Shown: piece by piece, positions 1 through 8,083 of the stretch
Layout of the letters: each line of letters starts with the position of its first letter
Numbering within the stretch: the first letter of the stretch is position 1
Assembly: GCA_937983015.1 (NCBI GenBank)
Contig: CALKAK010000052.1
Coordinates: forward strand, 1-14,496
From: an uncultured Bacillaceae bacterium
GTDB lineage: Bacteria; Bacillota; Bacilli; Bacillales; Caldibacillaceae
Direction: 5' to 3'
DNA: 14,496 bases
Made by a program: the position numbers and the translations under genes
Notes under the pieces: model-generated
The model's input: only the letters and a program-made list of their open reading frames with translations
What the model was told of the DNA's origin: nothing
The model's database searches: none

Positions 1-274
1 GTTCAATGCCCGCATCGGCTGCTTCCATGATGGCATCTGCGGCGAAAGGGGCGGGAACATAAATCACCGAAACATTTCCCCCGGTCGCTTGCACCGCTTC
101 TTCAACGGTATTGAAAACAGGGACCCCTTCTACGGTTTGACCGCCTTTACCGGGAGAAGTACCGCCGACGATCTTCGTCCCGTATTCCAGCATCTGTTGC
201 GTGTGGAAGCGAGCGGTCTTCCCGGTTATCCCCTGAACGATGACCTTTGTATCGCGATTAACGAAGATGCTCAT
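1..274 (-). CDS. sucD: Succinyl-CoA ligase (ADP-forming) subunit alpha, N-terminal part
   Basis: This is the alpha subunit of the TCA-cycle enzyme that interconverts succinyl-CoA and succinate with nucleotide phosphorylation. Only the first 91 residues are present, because the gene runs off the left edge of the window. The visible part is the N-terminal CoA-binding Rossmann domain: it begins [18 protein letters not shown] and carries [16 protein letters not shown] and SPGKGG, which are hallmarks of SucD. The phosphohistidine lies in the missing part. The ATG start at 274 has a GAGGAG ribosome site a few bases upstream. The gene follows sucC after 56 bases with no terminator between them, so the two are very likely co-transcribed and their products form the alpha/beta complex in the cytoplasm. 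Confidence 0.96.
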   Translation of the reverse strand, partial: MSIFVNRDTKVIVQGITGKTARFHTQQMLEYGTKIVGGTSPGKGGQTVEGVPVFNTVEEAVQATGGNVSVIYVPAPFAADAIMEAADAGIE

Positions 275-330
275 AGTTTCTCCTCAATCCCTTCTTTCTA
301 ATTCTCCAGGTACGGTTTTAAATTTATGAA

Positions 331-1503
331 TTAGTTCGGAACCCGAGAGACGAGTTCAACAATTTTCTGTGCTCCATCGGCCATGGTCTCCGCCGGAATG
401 ATGTCGAGACCGGAATCGCGTAAAATCTCCTTACCGATATCGACATTCGTTCCTTCAAGACGAACGACAAGCGGTACGTTCAGGCCAACTTCTTTTGCTG
501 CCGCTACGACTCCTTCAGCGATCACATCACATCTCATGATTCCGCCGAAAATATTCACGAAAATCCCTTTCACTTTTTCGTCAGCTAAAATAATTTTAAA
601 CGCTTCGGTAACCTTTTCCTTGCTCGCTCCGCCACCGACATCGAGGAAGTTTGCCGGTTCGCCCCCGTAATATTTGATAATATCCATCGTGGCCATGGCC
701 AAGCCGGCACCATTAACCATACAGCCGATATTGCCATCGAGTGCGACATAGCTTAAATCGTATTTCGAAGCTTCCACTTCTTTGGGATCTTCCTCATCGA
801 GATCCCGATATTCCACCAATTCTGGATGACGATAAAGGGCATTATCATCAAAATTTAATTTCGCATCGAGGGCAAGGACATCCCCGTCTTTAGTGGTTAC
901 AAGCGGGTTGATTTCCGCAATCGAACAATCTTTTTCCACGAAAACATTATAAAGCCCGATCATAAACTTGGTCGCTTTATTGACAAGCGGTGTTGGAATA
1001 CCGATTTTAAAAGCAAGTCGCCGTGCCTGGAACGGCATGAGACCGGTTAACGGATCAATATATTCCTTATGAATCTTCTCCGGGTTTTTCGCGGCCACCT
1101 CTTCAATCTCAGTACCGCCTTCAGAAGATGCCATCATGACAACCCGATCCGAACCGCGATCCACCACTAAACCGATATAATATTCCCGATCAATCGCACA
1201 ACCTTCTTCGATCAAAAGCCGCTTGACTTCTTTTCCTTCCGGTCCGGTTTGATGCGTCACGAGAACCTTTCCAAGCAGTTCTTCTGCGTATGTACGGACC
1301 TCATCCAAATTCTTGGCGATCTTTACTCCCCCGGCTTTCCCTCTGCCACCGGCGTGAATTTGCGCTTTTACGACGACGATATCCGTTCCGAGTTCCTCGG
1401 CAACCTGGACGGCTTCAGCGACACTGAACGCTACTTTCCCCCGGGGAACGCTTACCCCATATTGTCGGAGGAGTTCCTTTGCTTGATATTCGTGAATATT
1501 CAA
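331..1503 (-). CDS. sucC: Succinyl-CoA ligase (ADP-forming) subunit beta
   Basis: The product has 390 residues, close to the usual 385-390. It is the ATP-grasp subunit that binds nucleotide and succinate in the TCA cycle. Visible hallmarks are the N-terminus [17 protein letters not shown], the glycine-rich nucleotide loop [10 protein letters not shown] (residues 50-59), the metal-binding region AEINPLV (196-202) with D213, and the C-terminal ligase domain with DVGGGAS (288-294) and [13 protein letters not shown] (314-326). The start codon is TTG at 1503. An AGGAGG ribosome site at 1511-1516 sits seven bases upstream of it. The ATG at 1510 is out of frame, so TTG is the best start. A promoter candidate lies just upstream, and sucD follows. 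Confidence 0.97.
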   Translation of the reverse strand: MNIHEYQAKELLRQYGVSVPRGKVAFSVAEAVQVAEELGTDIVVVKAQIHAGGRGKAGGVKIAKNLDEVRTYAEELLGKVLVTHQTGPEGKEVKRLLIEEGCAIDREYYIGLVVDRGSDRVVMMASSEGGTEIEEVAAKNPEKIHKEYIDPLTGLMPFQARRLAFKIGIPTPLVNKATKFMIGLYNVFVEKDCSIAEINPLVTTKDGDVLALDAKLNFDDNALYRHPELVEYRDLDEEDPKEVEASKYDLSYVALDGNIGCMVNGAGLAMATMDIIKYYGGEPANFLDVGGGASKEKVTEAFKIILADEKVKGIFVNIFGGIMRCDVIAEGVVAAAKEVGLNVPLVVRLEGTNVDIGKEILRDSGLDIIPAETMADGAQKIVELVSRVPN

Positions 1504-1549
1504 CTGCCATCCTCCTATCCAAGTGTTCGAAATATTCGTTCGCGACTTT

Positions 1550-1578
1550 ATTTTATAAAAATAATAGAGTATTGTCTA
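1550..1578 (-). promoter_or_regulatory. Candidate housekeeping (sigma-A type) promoter for sucCD
   Basis: Read on the minus strand, TAGACA (1573-1578) is followed by a 17-base spacer and TAAAAT (1550-1555), in an AT-rich stretch between ylqH and sucC. Each hexamer differs from consensus by one or two bases. The position, about 45 bases before the sucC ribosome site, suits an independent sucCD transcript. I see no hairpin terminator after ylqH, so read-through from upstream is also possible. Confidence 0.5.
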
Positions 1579-1624
1579 CAAAAAAGAAATCGCCTTCAAC
1601 TAAAAAGGGGATTAATTCAGAAAA

Positions 1625-1900
1625 TTATTGACGATCTGCCTTTTTATCAAGTTGATAAATAAACGCGAAGACTTCGGCAACCGCTTGAAACAGGTCCTCC
1701 GGTATCACGTCTCCAAAATCTACCCGATCGAGGAGTTCAACCAGTGCTGCATCCTCTTTGATCGGAATGCCATGTTCTCTAGCTTTCTCTATCATGGCGT
1801 CAGCGATTTCTCCATGCCCTTTCCCTTTGACAACTGGAGCCAGATCACGTGCCGGATCATAGCCAAGAGCTACTGCTTTTTTTCGTTCTTCTTTTTTCAT
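1625..1900 (-). CDS. ylqH: YlqH, stand-alone FlhB/EscU C-terminal-domain-like protein
   Basis: This 91-residue protein matches the cytoplasmic C-terminal domain of FlhB/YscU-type export-gate proteins. AVALGYDPARDLAPVVKGKG (residues 9-28) is the FlhB core strand region, and the later IPEDLFQAVAEVFAFIYQL is the typical C-terminal helix. It has no membrane segments, and the NPTH autocleavage motif that normally precedes AVAL is absent; the residues there are EERKK. It therefore cannot self-cleave as FlhB does. Its ATG overlaps the ylqG stop by four bases (ATGA), indicating translational coupling. The function is unknown. The pairing with a FliK-like protein suggests a relic or derivative of the flagellar substrate-specificity switch; that is inference from family resemblance and position. 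Confidence 0.85.
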   Translation of the reverse strand: MKKEERKKAVALGYDPARDLAPVVKGKGHGEIADAMIEKAREHGIPIKEDAALVELLDRVDFGDVIPEDLFQAVAEVFAFIYQLDKKADRQ

Positions 1901-3114
1901 ACTCTCACATCCAATCCTTCGCTTCGTTTCAGCAATACTTCCGGGCTAACGGTAGGTGGGGAATCTTTTCTTCGCGAAAGTTTTTCAAACCGTACGGAAT
2001 TTAAGACATAATTTTTCCCAACAAGTTTTTCTTTTAACGAGGGAAGCAAAATTTCTCCCAATTTGCGAGCTTGCGGAAAGTCAGTTTTGACCGTGAGCGT
2101 GATATGACGTTTTTGCACTTGCATGGTGACTTCAGTTCGACCTAACCGGGGCATCTCGAGAAAAAACACGATCTGGCAAAAATCTGGATCTAATCGTCCA
2201 CGTTCGGTTCGTTTTCCCGTCCACTGAATTTGCAGATCAACCGTTCGCTCGGGTAAGGGAAGCGGTAAAATAAACATTCCCTGGATGAATCCATCTTGTT
2301 CACGAAAAAGATGGTGAGAGACGGATAATAAGTGGATGATGCGGCCGATCCGCGTTGCAATTTTTGAAGAGAATGGATCATTTTGTACCAGGATCTTCTG
2401 GATGACTTTTAATAAATTCCGCTCACCCGCTTTTGGATCGCGTTCTTTTCCCCAACCAAGGAGCGTTAAAATCCGTACAAAAGCACGATACACGTCATCA
2501 CCATCGGTCCAACGGAAGGATTTCCCGTAAGTCGGTGTGAAATAATGCAATGGCTCGCGAAGATCCTTAATAACTTGGAAAGATGCGAGCTCGTCATGCA
2601 AAGCGCCTATTTCCTCTCCAAGGCTTCTCCCTTGCCATAGGGGGAGTAAACTGAAAAACACCCGCTCTGTGATCGGCAGGTGGTGTTCATACATGAAGCG
2701 GATAACTTGTAAACCCATTTGGACATCATCGATCCGGTCGAGCCACCTCGAAACCCGCATCATCGTCACCTGATCGAGCGGAAGACGCCAGTTTTTAACA
2801 GCGAGAAGAATTTGTTTGCTTGTGGTGTGGGGTTCGAGACCAAACCGGCGTAAGAGCACATCTTCCCGGTCGCTTGCGGCTAGTACCTGGAGCATGATCT
2901 TAGCACCATTTTTTTGAACCTGAAACCAGTATGTTTTCAGTGTATCTAGCTGAGCACGAATCTCAGCTAAAAGACGACTGCCACCTAACTCGATTACCGC
3001 TCTTCCTTGTTGATCGAAGCGCAAAACCCTGCCATGAACGAGCTGACCATCGCGAAGGTTTGTCATGGGTAAAGAATTGTTTCTTTGCCGTGAATAGACC
3101 GGATTGACTTCCAT
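1897..3114 (-). CDS. ylqG: YlqG, FliK-like hypothetical protein
   Basis: This is a 405-residue cytoplasmic protein of unknown function in the position of Bacillus ylqG. Residues about 20-80 look like a small beta-rich domain (GQLVHGRVL, then LLAEIRAQLDTLKTYWFQV). The middle is helical and not recognisable. Residues about 292-378 resemble the C-terminal domain of the flagellar hook-length protein FliK: LEMPRLGRTEVTMQVQ, a hydrophobic strand, then LLPSLKEKL and YVLNSVRFEKL. FliK acts on the FlhB C-terminal domain, and the next gene encodes just such a domain, overlapping by four bases. I chose the ATG at 3114 because a GAGG lies upstream, while the internal Met17 has no ribosome site. The FliK resemblance is by eye, at moderate confidence. 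Confidence 0.75.
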   Translation of the reverse strand: MEVNPVYSRQRNNSLPMTNLRDGQLVHGRVLRFDQQGRAVIELGGSRLLAEIRAQLDTLKTYWFQVQKNGAKIMLQVLAASDREDVLLRRFGLEPHTTSKQILLAVKNWRLPLDQVTMMRVSRWLDRIDDVQMGLQVIRFMYEHHLPITERVFFSLLPLWQGRSLGEEIGALHDELASFQVIKDLREPLHYFTPTYGKSFRWTDGDDVYRAFVRILTLLGWGKERDPKAGERNLLKVIQKILVQNDPFSSKIATRIGRIIHLLSVSHHLFREQDGFIQGMFILPLPLPERTVDLQIQWTGKRTERGRLDPDFCQIVFFLEMPRLGRTEVTMQVQKRHITLTVKTDFPQARKLGEILLPSLKEKLVGKNYVLNSVRFEKLSRRKDSPPTVSPEVLLKRSEGLDVRV

Positions 3115-3156
3115 CGTGTATCAGTCCTCGAATGGATATTTATGGAATGCATCCGA

Positions 3157-3942
3157 CTAATTTTGACGAGGAGATCTCCCTATGATTTCTTTAACAGGTG
3201 AGAAACTTTTCCGGTGGATCGGACACGGTCCGTAGCGTTCAAGCGCCTCTAAATGCTCCTTCGTTCCGTAACCAGCATTTTTTTCAAAGTGAAAGTGTGG
3301 ATATTTGCGACTATACTCCGCCATCAAACGATCACGGTAAACTTTTGCGACGATCGAGGCGCTGGCGATCGAGATGGATTTTTCATCCCCTTTGATAATT
3401 TTTTGCTGGGGAATGAAGACGGGAATTTCCAGAGCATCGATGAGCAAAAATTCCGGCGTTACCGGCAAATTTTCAATGGCCTGCACCATCGCTTTTTGAG
3501 TCGCTTGATAGATATTGAGACGATCGATTTCTTCATTGGAGACTACACCGATTCCGACGGCAATTGCACGTTCCATGATCTCTTCATACAATTGTTCCCG
3601 CTGTTTTGCCGACAATTTTTTAGAATCATTGATCCGCGGGATAGAAAAGTCTTTCGGCAAAATCACGCTGGCGGCCACAACCGGACCAGCCAGTGGCCCC
3701 CGGCCTACTTCATCGACGCCGGCGATAAGATCTATACCTTCATTATAAAGTTCTCTTTCAATTTTTTTCATGTTCTCGAGACGCCTTTCTTCCTCATTCT
3801 TGCGCGCCAATTTTGTTTCCCAGCTTTTCAACAATTTTTGTACACCCGCTCGGCCATCTTTTTGGAGCGATTGTATAAAAGGATCATTTTTATCTGTGAT
3901 CGCCGTCAATTTTTCCTTAATTTCATTTATCGTCCAGGTCAT
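3157..3942 (-). CDS. rnhB: Ribonuclease HII
   Basis: The product has 261 residues, as in Bacillus. It is a metal-dependent endonuclease that cuts RNA in RNA/DNA hybrids and removes single misincorporated ribonucleotides from DNA. The signature GVDEVGRGPLAGPVVAA begins at residue 75 and gives catalytic D77 and E78. D169 in LLIDAL and probably D186 in KGDEKS complete the acidic site, followed by SIASASIVAKVYRDRL (190-206). The first 70 or so residues form the helical extension usual in Bacillales RnhB. The gene starts 12 bases after the rbgA stop with a GGAG ribosome site, so it is part of the same operon. Confidence 0.97.
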   Translation of the reverse strand: MTWTINEIKEKLTAITDKNDPFIQSLQKDGRAGVQKLLKSWETKLARKNEEERRLENMKKIERELYNEGIDLIAGVDEVGRGPLAGPVVAASVILPKDFSIPRINDSKKLSAKQREQLYEEIMERAIAVGIGVVSNEEIDRLNIYQATQKAMVQAIENLPVTPEFLLIDALEIPVFIPQQKIIKGDEKSISIASASIVAKVYRDRLMAEYSRKYPHFHFEKNAGYGTKEHLEALERYGPCPIHRKSFSPVKEIIGRSPRQN

Positions 3943-3954
3943 AATATGTACTCC

Positions 3955-4809
3955 TTACCGCCAGTCTTCTGGTGTTTCTAGGGTGAGATTCCCCAGTTTT
4001 AATGAGCGAATATCTTGAATGATGATCTCGGCGGTTTTGTCGTAGTCAATGAGCCCACCCGACATGAAACAACCTCGACGTTTTCCGATGTGATCAAAAA
4101 TATCCACCATTTCATCCGGTATTTCCGAAAACCCATACCGTTCTTTTAAACGTTCTGGATAGCGTTCACGTAAAAATTTTAAAGCGAAAACGGCGATATC
4201 TTGTAAATCGAGAATCGTATCTTTGATCGCGCCGGTTATAGCCAACAAATAGCCGATGCGCTGATCTTCGAATTTCGGCCAAAGAATACCCGGTGTATCA
4301 AGCAATTCCATTTCTTTACCAACTTTGATCCATTGCTGGGCGCGTGTCATTCCAGGAGTATTCCCTGTTCGCGCAATATTCCTGCCCGCGAGACGATTGA
4401 TTAGTGTTGATTTTCCAGAGTTAGGGATGCCGACAACGAGGGCCCGCATCGGCCGGGGGCGTATCCCTTTTTTCTTCATTCTCGAGATTTTATCCGCAAG
4501 CATCTTCCTGGATAAATTGACGATCTCATCCAATCCTTCTCCGTTCCGGGAGTTGATCGCAAGGGCATGGATTCCTTGTTCTTGAAAATATTCGATCCAC
4601 CGTCGCGTCAATTCAGAATCGGCCATATCCGCTTTATTTAATAAGAGGAGACGTGGCTTATCGCGGACGAGGTCATCGAGGAGAGGATTACGTGAAGATT
4701 GGGGAACCCGGGCATCGACGATCTCAAAAACGATATCGATCAATTTCAGCTTTTCCTGTACTTCCCGTTTGGCCTTTGCCATATGCCCGGGATACCATTG
4801 AATTGTCAT
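3955..4809 (-). CDS. rbgA: Ribosome biogenesis GTPase A (YlqF/RbgA)
   Basis: This 284-residue protein is a circularly permuted GTPase needed for late assembly of the 50S ribosomal subunit. The permutation is visible: the G4 motif NKAD (residues 58-61) and G5-like INSRNGEG come before the P-loop GIPNSGKST (127-135), which is followed by GMTRAQQ and DTPG (171-174). The N-terminus [11 protein letters not shown] carries His9, the residue proposed to be catalytic in B. subtilis RbgA. The C-terminal domain, after about residue 185, is the RNA-binding region of the family. The ATG at 4809 has an AGGAGGACC ribosome site. The gene lies 34 bases after the signal peptidase gene and 12 before rnhB, indicating one transcript. 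Confidence 0.97.
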   Translation of the reverse strand: MTIQWYPGHMAKAKREVQEKLKLIDIVFEIVDARVPQSSRNPLLDDLVRDKPRLLLLNKADMADSELTRRWIEYFQEQGIHALAINSRNGEGLDEIVNLSRKMLADKISRMKKKGIRPRPMRALVVGIPNSGKSTLINRLAGRNIARTGNTPGMTRAQQWIKVGKEMELLDTPGILWPKFEDQRIGYLLAITGAIKDTILDLQDIAVFALKFLRERYPERLKERYGFSEIPDEMVDIFDHIGKRRGCFMSGGLIDYDKTAEIIIQDIRSLKLGNLTLETPEDWR

Positions 4810-4843
4810 GAATGGTCCTCCTTCTGTTTTTCTTGTTGTACCC

Positions 4844-5374
4844 TTAATGGATAAATTGAAAATCGCTAGGCGGCCAGAAAATTAGCGTAGCTTTTCCCAT
4901 GATATCTTCAATAGGGATCGGTCCAATATGGCGACTATCCTTACTGTGGGGTCGATTATCACCTAGAACATATACATGACCTTCCGGGACGTAATCCGCA
5001 AAAGGCTGTGTGAACGTGGTGCCTCCATAGAGCGCCTTTTGCTCTTCTAAAAATGGCTCATCATACGGGATGCCGTTAATGTACAAAACATCGTCCTTAT
5101 ATTCAATATGTTCTCCAGGCAGACCGATAATCCGTTTTATATAATCTTTATTTTCCTCTGCTTTAAAAACGATAATGTCAAAACGTTCCGGTTTCCCGAT
5201 TCGGTAGGCGAATTTATTGACAATCATCCGGTCGCGATCTTCCAAAGTTGGTAACATCGACTCGCCATCGACGATGATCGGAGTGAATAGAAAATGCCGG
5301 ATTAAAGCGGTGACCACGACGGCCGTGATGATGATTTTCAGCCATTCCCAGAATTCATTTTTTTCTTTTTCCAC
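4844..5374 (-). CDS. Type I signal peptidase
   Basis: This 176-residue membrane serine protease removes signal peptides from exported proteins on the outer face of the membrane. One transmembrane helix is visible (about residues 12-30), followed by the conserved boxes: GESMLPTL with nucleophile S39, [19 protein letters not shown], the general base K80 in [11 protein letters not shown], and [11 protein letters not shown] (138-148). The single membrane segment and short length match Gram-positive SipS/SipT-type enzymes; I do not assign a paralogue letter. The start codon is GTG at 5374, supported by GGAGGT eight bases upstream. The 258-base gap to rplS holds the rplS terminator and an AT-rich stretch containing two TATAGT -10-like motifs (around 5490), but no convincing -35. 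Confidence 0.95.
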   Translation of the reverse strand: MEKEKNEFWEWLKIIITAVVVTALIRHFLFTPIIVDGESMLPTLEDRDRMIVNKFAYRIGKPERFDIIVFKAEENKDYIKRIIGLPGEHIEYKDDVLYINGIPYDEPFLEEQKALYGGTTFTQPFADYVPEGHVYVLGDNRPHSKDSRHIGPIPIEDIMGKATLIFWPPSDFQFIH

Positions 5375-5593
5375 GAATCAGGACCTCCAATTTTTACAAA
5401 GAACGCACAAAACTACATATTTTATATATTCCATGTGTCGGGAAAAATCCCCTGTCAGTCGCACTCTTATTTTTACTATACTATACTTGTTCGGGTGACT
5501 GGAAAGAAATATTTTTATCAGTGATCGATTCAACGGCTGTTTCTTGCATTCATCAAAAATATTAAACCCACACGGATTGACCTATGCCTAAAT

Positions 5594-5619
5594 AAAAAAG
5601 AGCTTGCCTGGCAAGCTCT
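5594..5619 (-). terminator. Intrinsic terminator of rplS
   Basis: On the minus strand a perfect inverted repeat, AGAGCTTGC, CAG loop, GCAAGCTCT (5599-5619), runs directly into a six-T tract and then ATTT. It starts 13 bases after the rplS stop codon. The strong stem and U-run make this a clear Rho-independent terminator that separates rplS from the sip-rbgA unit. Confidence 0.93.
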
Positions 5620-5632
5620 CTTGCGATAATGA

Positions 5633-5977
5633 TTAGCGAATTTCTTTAATCCGTGCTGCTTTACCGCGCAGGTTCCGCAAGTAGTAAAGTTTGGCACGAC
5701 GGACTTTACCGCGACGGACAACTTCCAATTTGTCAATTTTCGGTGAATGTACCGGGAAGGTCCGTTCAACTCCGACGCCATAGGAAATTTTGCGAACGGT
5801 AAAGGTTTCGCTGATTCCGCCACCGCGACGTTTAATCACGACACCTTCAAACACCTGGATTCGCTCGCGGGAACCTTCGGTAACTTTCACGTGAACACGT
5901 ACCGTATCACCAGGACGGAATGCAGGTAAATCAGTGCGAAGCTGTTCCTTCGTGATCTCTTGAATTAAATGATGCAT
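5633..5977 (-). CDS. rplS: 50S ribosomal protein L19
   Basis: The product has 114 residues, the normal length for L19, which sits at the subunit interface of the 50S particle. The sequence is canonical throughout: [67 protein letters not shown] and KAKL-type C-terminus with [15 protein letters not shown]. The reading frame stays open for 35 further codons upstream, but the ATG at 5977 is correct: it has AAGGAG eight bases ahead, and the upstream part coincides with the leader hairpins. The gene has its own promoter, leader and terminator, so it is probably a monocistronic unit between trmD and sip. Confidence 0.97.
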   Translation of the reverse strand: MHHLIQEITKEQLRTDLPAFRPGDTVRVHVKVTEGSRERIQVFEGVVIKRRGGGISETFTVRKISYGVGVERTFPVHSPKIDKLEVVRRGKVRRAKLYYLRNLRGKAARIKEIR

Positions 5978-6066
5978 TCGTCTCAACTCCTTCCACAGAT
6001 GTTCATGCATATTGCATTGCAGCGGAACATCGTTCTTAACGGCTTTCCAATTCGAAAAGCTACACA
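5978..6066 (-). promoter_or_regulatory. L19 leader: structured 5' UTR of rplS
   Basis: Two hairpins lie between the promoter and the ribosome site. The first (6042-6060) pairs GCTTTTC with GGAAAGC around a five-base loop, with one G-U pair. The second (5998-6031) has an outer perfect stem, GATGTTC with GAACATC, stacked on an inner perfect stem, ATGCA with TGCAT, with seven unpaired bases on one side. This arrangement upstream of rplS in a low-GC Gram-positive fits the known L19 leader family, thought to bind L19 and repress its own synthesis. The family assignment is by position and structure, not by a covariance search. Confidence 0.65.
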
Positions 6067-6072
6067 AAACAT

Positions 6073-6102
6073 ATATTAACACAAAAAAATCGGCGTTTGC
6101 AA
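6073..6102 (-). promoter_or_regulatory. rplS promoter with extended -10
   Basis: On the minus strand TTGCAA (6097-6102) is followed by 18 bases and TAATAT (6073-6078), and the -10 is preceded by TG plus one base (TGTTAATAT), an extended -10. It begins five bases beyond the trmD stop codon and would start transcription just ahead of the leader hairpins. Confidence 0.7.
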
Positions 6103-6106
6103 GAAC

Positions 6107-6844
6107 TTATTTTTGCTCCTCTTGCTGGATTTCTTCCAGCCACCTTTTCTCCTCTTCTGTTAACGGATAGTCTTCCAATAAATCGGGGCGTCTGATCCAG
6201 GTCCTGCGCAAAGCTTCTTTGCGACGCCATTCATTGATTTTCTGGTGATTCCCTGAAAGTAACACATCAGGGACTTTCATCCCGCGAAATTCTCGCGGTC
6301 TCGTATAATGGGGATGTTCAAGCAGACCCGTGGAAAAAGATTCCTCTTCCGGAGAGGCTTCATTCCCGAGAACCCCGGGGAGGAGACGAACGACACTATC
6401 GATGATCACCATCGCACCTAGCTCGCCACCGGTCAACACGTAATCACCGATGGAAATTTCATTATCGGCCAGGGTAAGTATGCGCTCATCAAACCCTTCA
6501 TAATGGCCGCAAATCAATACTAAATGGTCCTCCTTCGCAAGCTCTTCGGCTTGCTGTTGGGTATACCGTTTTCCCTGGGGCGTGAGGATGATGATCCGGG
6601 GTTTTGCAACCGCAGTTTCCTTGATGTGATCCACTGCACGGAAAATCGGTTCCGGTTTTAAAACCATCCCCGCCCCGCCGCCATACGGGTAATCATCAAC
6701 CGTCCGGTGTTTATCGGTAGCGTATTCGCGAAAATTGATCAGTTTTACCTGGACAATCCCTGTCTCCTGGGCCCGTTTTAAAATGGATTCATTTAAAACC
6801 CCGTGAAACATCTCGGGAAATAATGTTAATACATCGATTCGCAT
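6107..6844 (-). CDS. trmD: tRNA (guanine-37-N1)-methyltransferase
   Basis: This 245-residue SPOUT-class enzyme methylates G37 next to the anticodon from S-adenosylmethionine and so prevents +1 frameshifting. Hallmarks are [30 protein letters not shown] (50-66), the knot region [29 protein letters not shown] (112-122), and [20 protein letters not shown] (132-151). The C-terminal tRNA-binding part includes [10 protein letters not shown] and LLSGNH. In the linker the residues before [10 protein letters not shown] are EEE, where the family usually has an Asp thought to be the catalytic base. The ATG shares one base with the rimM stop (TAATG), so translation of the pair is coupled. Confidence 0.97.
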   Translation of the reverse strand: MRIDVLTLFPEMFHGVLNESILKRAQETGIVQVKLINFREYATDKHRTVDDYPYGGGAGMVLKPEPIFRAVDHIKETAVAKPRIIILTPQGKRYTQQQAEELAKEDHLVLICGHYEGFDERILTLADNEISIGDYVLTGGELGAMVIIDSVVRLLPGVLGNEASPEEESFSTGLLEHPHYTRPREFRGMKVPDVLLSGNHQKINEWRRKEALRRTWIRRPDLLEDYPLTEEEKRWLEEIQQEEQK

Positions 6845-7362
6845 TAATCTAGCAACCCTTCCATTACCTCTATCAATACCCGTTTTCCATCGACATCGAC
6901 CTTTTTGACCACTTCGTCGATGTAGGGAATGTAGTATTCTTTTCCGGTTCGATCTGAAACGACCCAGACATCGTTTGCCCCTGGCTGTAGGATGGATGTA
7001 ATCGTTCCGATTTCCTCGCCGTCCATCGTTTGTACAACACAGCCAATGATTTCATGAAAATAATACTCGCCATCCGGTAACGGTTCCCGATCTTCCGCAG
7101 CCACCTTCAGCACGCCGCCTTTAAACGGCTCGACCTTATCAATGGAATCATATCCTTTAAAAGAAAGAAGCTCGAACTCTTTATGTTTCCGCCAGTTAGC
7201 GACCTCTAGGGGAATCGGATCCGCTTTTTCATTCATGAATAAATACAATCGTGAACCCGGAGCGAATCTTTCCTCCGGAAAATCCGTTCTTGAGAGCACT
7301 CGGACCTCACCTTTAATGCCATGGGTATTCACGATTTTCCCGACATTAAAGTACTTCAACAT
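6844..7362 (-). CDS. rimM: 16S rRNA processing protein RimM
   Basis: This 172-residue factor helps mature the 30S subunit head domain and binds protein S19. It has the two expected domains: the N-terminal barrel, beginning [20 protein letters not shown], and a C-terminal PRC-barrel with [31 protein letters not shown] and [15 protein letters not shown]. The frame extends 16 codons further upstream, into ylqD, but the ATG at 7362 is preferred: it has the ribosome site GAGGGGTGA, starts four bases after the ylqD stop, and gives the normal family length. The stop overlaps the trmD start by one base, the usual rimM-trmD arrangement. Confidence 0.95.
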   Translation of the reverse strand: MLKYFNVGKIVNTHGIKGEVRVLSRTDFPEERFAPGSRLYLFMNEKADPIPLEVANWRKHKEFELLSFKGYDSIDKVEPFKGGVLKVAAEDREPLPDGEYYFHEIIGCVVQTMDGEEIGTITSILQPGANDVWVVSDRTGKEYYIPYIDEVVKKVDVDGKRVLIEVMEGLLD

Positions 7363-7366
7363 ACCT

Positions 7367-7759
7367 TCACCCCTCACTGATTTCGGTGATGAATCCATCT
7401 TTGATAACAATTGTTGCCCCGTTCAGGACTTTTTCCCAACGGTCACCAACTTGAACGTCAACGATCGCCTGCATGTCCCGTTCTTTGATCTCACTACCCG
7501 GAGGAAGAATTTCCAGTTGTTCGAGCTGGAATTCCAGTAACTCGATTTTTTCCTTCCTGTTATTGATCTCCCTATCAAAATACTGTTGCAGTCGATATTC
7601 CGGGTATTTTCTCTTTTTTTCCAATCGTTTCCTTTCGAATTGTAATTGACCGATCTCCTTTTCCAACTGCTGGATTCGTGATGAGAACGCCATCTTTAGT
7701 TTTTCTTTACTCGCTTCTGTTAATACTTGCACAACGTTCACATTCGTCATGAGCTTCAT
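7367..7759 (-). CDS. ylqD: YlqD family protein
   Basis: This is a 130-residue cytoplasmic protein of unknown role. It sits between khpA and rimM, exactly as ylqD does in Bacillus. About residues 20-85 are rich in charged residues and leucine ([34 protein letters not shown]) and look like a two-helix coiled coil. A short beta-rich C-terminal part follows ([20 protein letters not shown]). The ATG at 7759 is chosen over a GTG nine bases upstream because AAGGTGAG is correctly spaced from the ATG and itself contains that GTG. I see no clear promoter between the khpA terminator and this start, so expression may depend on read-through. Confidence 0.85.
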   Translation of the reverse strand: MKLMTNVNVVQVLTEASKEKLKMAFSSRIQQLEKEIGQLQFERKRLEKKRKYPEYRLQQYFDREINNRKEKIELLEFQLEQLEILPPGSEIKERDMQAIVDVQVGDRWEKVLNGATIVIKDGFITEISEG

Positions 7760-7821
7760 GGCACTCACCTTATTTATTGAACATGTCGCGGGCTTACGGC
7801 GATTCCATCCGGAATTCGATG

Positions 7822-7845
7822 AAAAAAGGAGGGTCCCCCCTCCTT
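7822..7845 (-). terminator. Intrinsic terminator overlapping the khpA stop codon
   Basis: On the minus strand AAGGAGGG (7838-7845), loop GGGA and CCCTCCTT (7826-7833) form a perfect eight-base stem followed by TTTT and C. The first two stem bases belong to the TAA stop of khpA (7844-7846). It should end most rpsP-khpA transcripts and leave a fraction to continue into ylqD-rimM-trmD. Confidence 0.85.
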
Positions 7846-8077
7846 AATCCAAGATTTCTAAATAAACTTTCTTATTCGTTCTCGTATGGGCATATGAATA
7901 CAGAATCGTGCGGATGGCTTTCGCTGACCGCCCCTGTTTGCCAATGACCTTCCCGATATCCTTTTCATGCACGGAAAGCAGGAATGTGATCCGGTTATCA
8001 TCTTCCCGGGTCTCCACACGGACATCTTCAGGATGATCGACCAGAGGTTTCACGATCGCTTCGATTAACCGTACCAT
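7844..8077 (-). CDS. khpA: KH-domain RNA-binding protein KhpA (YlqC)
   Basis: This is a small, 77-residue single KH-domain protein. The GXXG loop GKQG (residues 46-49) follows the typical VHEKDIGKVI strand and helix, and RSAKAIRTILYSYA completes the fold. In Gram-positives KhpA forms a complex with KhpB (Jag) and affects RNA and cell-envelope regulation. It starts seven bases after the first base of the rpsP stop region, so the two genes are tightly linked. The preferred start is ATG at 8077, with AGGTAAG upstream. A terminator hairpin begins at its stop codon. Confidence 0.93.
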   Translation of the reverse strand: MVRLIEAIVKPLVDHPEDVRVETREDDNRITFLLSVHEKDIGKVIGKQGRSAKAIRTILYSYAHTRTNKKVYLEILD

Positions 8078-8083
8078 TTTGTA

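Noticed and set aside
89..670. Plus-strand open frames opposite sucC and sucD
   Set aside because: They are shadows of the well-conserved succinyl-CoA ligase genes and show no protein-like motifs.
3253..3981. Long plus-strand open frame (242 codons) opposite rnhB
   Set aside because: It is antisense to a clearly real RNase HII gene, has no recognisable domain and no ribosome site, and reflects codon bias of the minus-strand gene.
5978..6082. Longer L19 reading frame starting 35 codons upstream
   Set aside because: The upstream part overlaps the leader hairpins and lacks L19 similarity; the ATG at 5977 has a proper ribosome site and gives the normal length.
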